DNA of 64,000 nucleotides, taken from NCBI GenBank assembly GCA_024734495.1, contig JALMQS010000085.1, forward strand, positions 15,786,048-15,850,047, read 5' to 3'. Below the pieces are notes generated by a model. The model was not told where the DNA came from. It ran no database searches and was given only the letters and a program-made list of their open reading frames with translations. The stretch is from Forficula auricularia. Its lineage: Eukaryota > Arthropoda > Insecta > Dermaptera > Forficulidae. This document shows, piece after piece, positions 63,871 to 64,000 of this stretch. Both the position numbers and the translations under genes were made by a program. How positions within the stretch are numbered: the stretch's first letter is position 1; each line of letters begins with the position of its first letter.

Positions 63871-64000
63871 TCTTTTTTCAACTCTTGGTTCAGTATCAAA
63901 ACGAGTCTGGTCCCAATTGCGCCAAAATAGGGCAGTGACCAGATAAAATGTTTCAACTTTCGCGTTAACGTTAACATATATAGTTGATACAATTTTTATG

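Noticed and set aside
1..64000. CRISPR arrays, operons, phage or defence systems
   Set aside because: None is present; tandem repeats here lack CRISPR unit and spacer structure, and the gene content is eukaryotic mobile elements.

Overview
This is an AT-rich animal genomic window, most likely from an arthropod and probably an insect. The evidence is its mobile-element mix: a Jockey-type LINE with gag and pol frames, Penelope-like elements, Tc1/mariner relics, many short non-autonomous hAT elements, a tRNA-headed SINE and arthropod-style snap-back repeats. There is no bacterial operon, CRISPR array or phage. I name no species.

Only one segment looks like an ordinary host gene: a 105-bp minus-strand exon at 3791-3895 with good splice sites, encoding part of the prodomain of a furin-like proprotein convertase. 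No neighbouring coding exon was found, so most of the window may be a very large repeat-filled intron or 5' region of that gene. A weak non-coding exon candidate lies far upstream at 53627-53679.

Layout. 1-3.3 kb: LINE 3' fragment, hAT-like element with perfect 8-bp target duplication, C-tract repeats. 3.8 kb: furin-like exon. 4.4-7.2 kb: hAT element, broken mariner, inverted repeat holding a tRNA B box. 7.4-13.4 kb: dispersed repeat, GC-rich patch, 5S rRNA remnant, and a near-intact Jockey-type LINE on the minus strand whose 3' end abuts the 5S remnant. 13.5-15.3 kb: 118-bp satellite turning into an inverted arm. 15.3-20.2 kb: snap-back and dispersed repeats. 20.3-27.0 kb: Penelope-like element with an inverted partial copy, split by a LINE with a 10-bp target duplication, followed by a miniature foldback version. 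27.5-38.4 kb: hAT elements, mariner relic, second Penelope relic split by a hAT, and a hAT with an internal 180-bp minisatellite. 39-50 kb: more TIR and snap-back elements plus a hammerhead-like motif. 50.8-53.4 kb: SINE, palindrome with two opposed tRNA-like sequences, and a LINE relic whose 3' tail matches the SINE. 54.5-64 kb: two hAT elements with transposase remnants and further foldback and Penelope-like repeats.

Nothing here forms a functioning multi-gene pathway. The genes that work together are retroelement pairs (gag plus endonuclease/RT; SINE plus the LINE whose tail it shares). The most unusual observations are the recurrent hammerhead-like motif in Penelope-type repeats, the LINE/5S junction, the paired tRNA-like palindrome, and mariner relics whose left arm is an inverted copy of the transposase 3' end.
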